This document shows, one piece after another, positions 14,229-15,279 of a stretch of 15,279 nucleotides of DNA; position 1 is the stretch's first letter; each line of letters begins with the position of its first letter. A program made the position numbers and the translations under genes. The notes under the pieces are model-generated. The model saw only the letters and a list, made by a program, of their open reading frames with translations, was not told the origin of the DNA and searched no databases. Source of the DNA: CSP1-8 sp049688015 (GTDB taxonomy: Bacteria > Desulfobacterota > Deferrimicrobia > Deferrimicrobiales > Deferrimicrobiaceae); contig JBAVJZ010000025.1 in NCBI GenBank assembly GCA_049688015.1, positions 1 through 15,279 on the forward strand, written 5' to 3'.

Positions 14229-14933
14229 ATGCCCTCTAACTTCCTGAAGTTCTGGACCGAGGAACGGAGCCTGACGGCGCTGCTCCTTCTCCTGGCGCTC
14301 AACCTTCTGGTCCTCTCGCCGGCGTCCCGCCTGGGGGTCATCGTCCGCCCCTTGAGCAGTGTCTCCCTGATCCTGCTGCTCCTATCGGGAATCCTGACGA
14401 TGGGGTCGCACGGTCTCTTCCGCATCTTTGCGATCGGCTTCATTGCCCTGACCATCATCGTACGGACAATCGACCTCTTCCTCGATCTCCCATGGCTCCT
14501 CGTGTCGAAGCTGGCACTGACCGTCGTGTGCTACGCGCTCCTTATCTACATCGTCGCCCGGATGGTGTACGGTGAGGGGCCGGTCACGGGGCATCGTATT
14601 CAAGGAGCCATCGCGCTGTACCTGCTCATCGCTGCTCTCTTTACCATCCTCTACGCATTGCTCGAAACCGTCTCGCCCGGTGCGTTCCGGTTCCCGGACT
14701 ATTGGCAGCAGGGGCAAAGTGACTTGAACGACGTCCTTACCTATTTCAGCTTCGTGACGATGACCACGGTGGGGTACGGCGACGTGACGGCCGTTCACCC
14801 CTTCGCACGCTCCCTCGTGATGTTCGAGGCCCTCATCGGGCAGCTTTACCCGGCGATCCTCATCGCTCGCCTTGTCACCCTGTATACAGGGTCAAAGCGC
14901 CAGGCGAAAGGAGGGGGAGGCGGCAACCTGTAG
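14229..14933 (+). CDS. Potassium-channel-like membrane protein (ion channel, TVGYGD filter)
   Basis: 234 residues. About four N-terminal hydrophobic helices (14-30, 43-58, 66-82, 88-113) precede a pore unit: outer helix about 124-147, a short pore helix with TYFSFVTMTT, the K+ selectivity filter TVGYGD (180-185), and an inner helix about 194-217. The chain ends 17 residues later in a Gly-rich tail, so there is no RCK or cyclic-nucleotide domain. It probably passes K+ as a tetramer across the inner membrane. The N-terminal helices lack the regular Arg series of a voltage sensor. The ATG at 14229 has no clear ribosome binding site; no better start is seen downstream before the first helix. It is divergent from the AI-2E-family gene and its regulation may involve the short ORF upstream. 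Confidence 0.88.
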   Translation: MPSNFLKFWTEERSLTALLLLLALNLLVLSPASRLGVIVRPLSSVSLILLLLSGILTMGSHGLFRIFAIGFIALTIIVRTIDLFLDLPWLLVSKLALTVVCYALLIYIVARMVYGEGPVTGHRIQGAIALYLLIAALFTILYALLETVSPGAFRFPDYWQQGQSDLNDVLTYFSFVTMTTVGYGDVTAVHPFARSLVMFEALIGQLYPAILIARLVTLYTGSKRQAKGGGGGNL

Positions 14934-14976
14934 TTTTCTGACGAACACCCCTTCTTCTGAATGAAACGTATTTCCC

Positions 14977-14999
14977 TTGCATGGCGGATGCAATTTGTT
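14977..14999 (+). terminator. Weak terminator-like hairpin after the channel gene
   Basis: TTGCAT (14977-14982) and ATGCAA (14988-14993) close a GGCGG loop and are followed by TTTGTT. The stem is short and half A/T, so strength is doubtful, but its place 43 bases after the channel stop is right. Confidence 0.35.
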
Positions 15000-15106
15000 C
15001 GGCTTCCGGAGGGTTCCCCCTTTTGTAGATGATCAGGTTTTCGTGGGTAGATCATCGTCACCGAGGAAGTCTGTGTGACCCGGTGCAGGATCCGGTTGGC
15101 AGGTAA

Positions 15107-15277
15107 CTACTGGGGGGACTGGCCAAACGGTCCCGTCCCCCCAGGACCTTGCCGGCTCATCGTGCGAAACAGCCGTCGACGATCGCTCTCGAAATGATAC
15201 AGCTTCGCCACCTCGATTCGCTTCGCCAGGAAACTGAAGATAAGGATCGCCAGGAACATACCGATCAGCGGACCGAT
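15107..15277 (-). CDS. C-terminal end of a membrane protein, partial at right edge
   Basis: On the - strand a frame enters at 15277 and is open to a TAG at 15109-15107, giving 56 residues. It starts with a hydrophobic segment IGPLIGMFLAILIFSFLA (1-18), then a basic/acidic stretch 'KRIEVAKLYHFESDRRRLF' and a Gly/Pro-rich tail ending FGQSPQ. The pattern (membrane helix, then charged cytosolic tail) is credible protein. An internal ATG exists (residue 7), but it has no ribosome binding site, so the gene most likely begins right of the window. Family not recognised. It converges on the channel gene; the 173 bases between the two stops hold the weak hairpin above and a 7-base inverted repeat at 15028-15056. 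Confidence 0.55.
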   Translation of the reverse strand: MGPLIGMFLAILIFSFLAKRIEVAKLYHFESDRRRLFRTMSRQGPGGTGPFGQSPQ

Positions 15278-15279
15278 CC

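Noticed and set aside
13868..14458. A 196-residue - strand frame across the intergenic region and the channel start
   Set aside because: It is a low-complexity Arg-rich sequence without a ribosome binding site or domain, and it overlaps the clear channel gene on the opposite strand.
15028..15056. GATGATC / GATCATC inverted repeat
   Set aside because: Arms of seven bases with a 15-base spacer and no T-run; too likely by chance and not placed at an obvious promoter.
14846..15061. A 71-residue - strand frame overlapping the channel 3' end
   Set aside because: It contains a run of prolines antisense to the Gly-rich channel tail and shows no protein features.

Overview
The window is GC-rich and densely coded. 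It contains no tRNA, rRNA, CRISPR array or mobile element that I can see. A fused b6/subunit-IV type cytochrome b, a Rieske protein and an octaheme cytochrome c in one operon, together with several small lipoproteins, point to a Gram-negative respiratory anaerobe with abundant multiheme cytochromes. The Desulfobacterota/Desulfuromonadota (Geobacter-like, former Deltaproteobacteria) are the best guess. This is inferred from gene content and not from any marker gene.

Region A (1-5651, + strand). The 3' end of an unrecognised gene (2-412) is followed by a tight cluster. It encodes a secreted DUF3604 protein with PHP-like metal motifs (524-2467), a membrane-anchored parvulin-like peptidyl-prolyl isomerase (2514-3410), and three different HupE/UreJ-family membrane proteins in a row (3407-4423, 4420-5034, 5031-5651). 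The last four genes are joined by three successive 4-base ATGA overlaps, so they are almost certainly co-translated. I infer a metal-uptake and metalloenzyme-maturation module for the cell envelope. Its substrate is unknown. This is the most interesting part of the window.

Region B (5652-6847). Two small exported proteins of unknown function are encoded here: a four-cysteine secreted protein and a lipoprotein. A strong intrinsic terminator at 6741-6772 isolates them from the next operon.

Region C (6848-11053, + strand). This is a three-gene electron-transfer operon: fused cytochrome b (b6-type heme spacing, APWY at the Qo motif), Rieske Fe-S protein, and a large membrane-anchored octaheme cytochrome c carrying HEAT and TPR repeats. 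The cytochrome takes the position that cytochrome c1 or f occupies in ordinary quinol oxidoreductases. I infer a (mena)quinol:cytochrome c oxidoreductase passing electrons to the periplasm.

Region D (11104-13851, - strand). An AI-2E/PerM-family permease, a family-3 solute-binding protein without its own ABC permease or ATPase, and a tyrosine-rich DUF4136-like lipoprotein run in the same direction. They converge on region C.

Region E (13852-15279). A 377-base divergent intergenic region holds a possible promoter, an inverted repeat and an 11-codon leader ORF. It is followed by a K+-channel-like protein with the TVGYGD filter and a weak terminator. At the right edge lies the C-terminal end of a membrane protein on the - strand (15107-15277).
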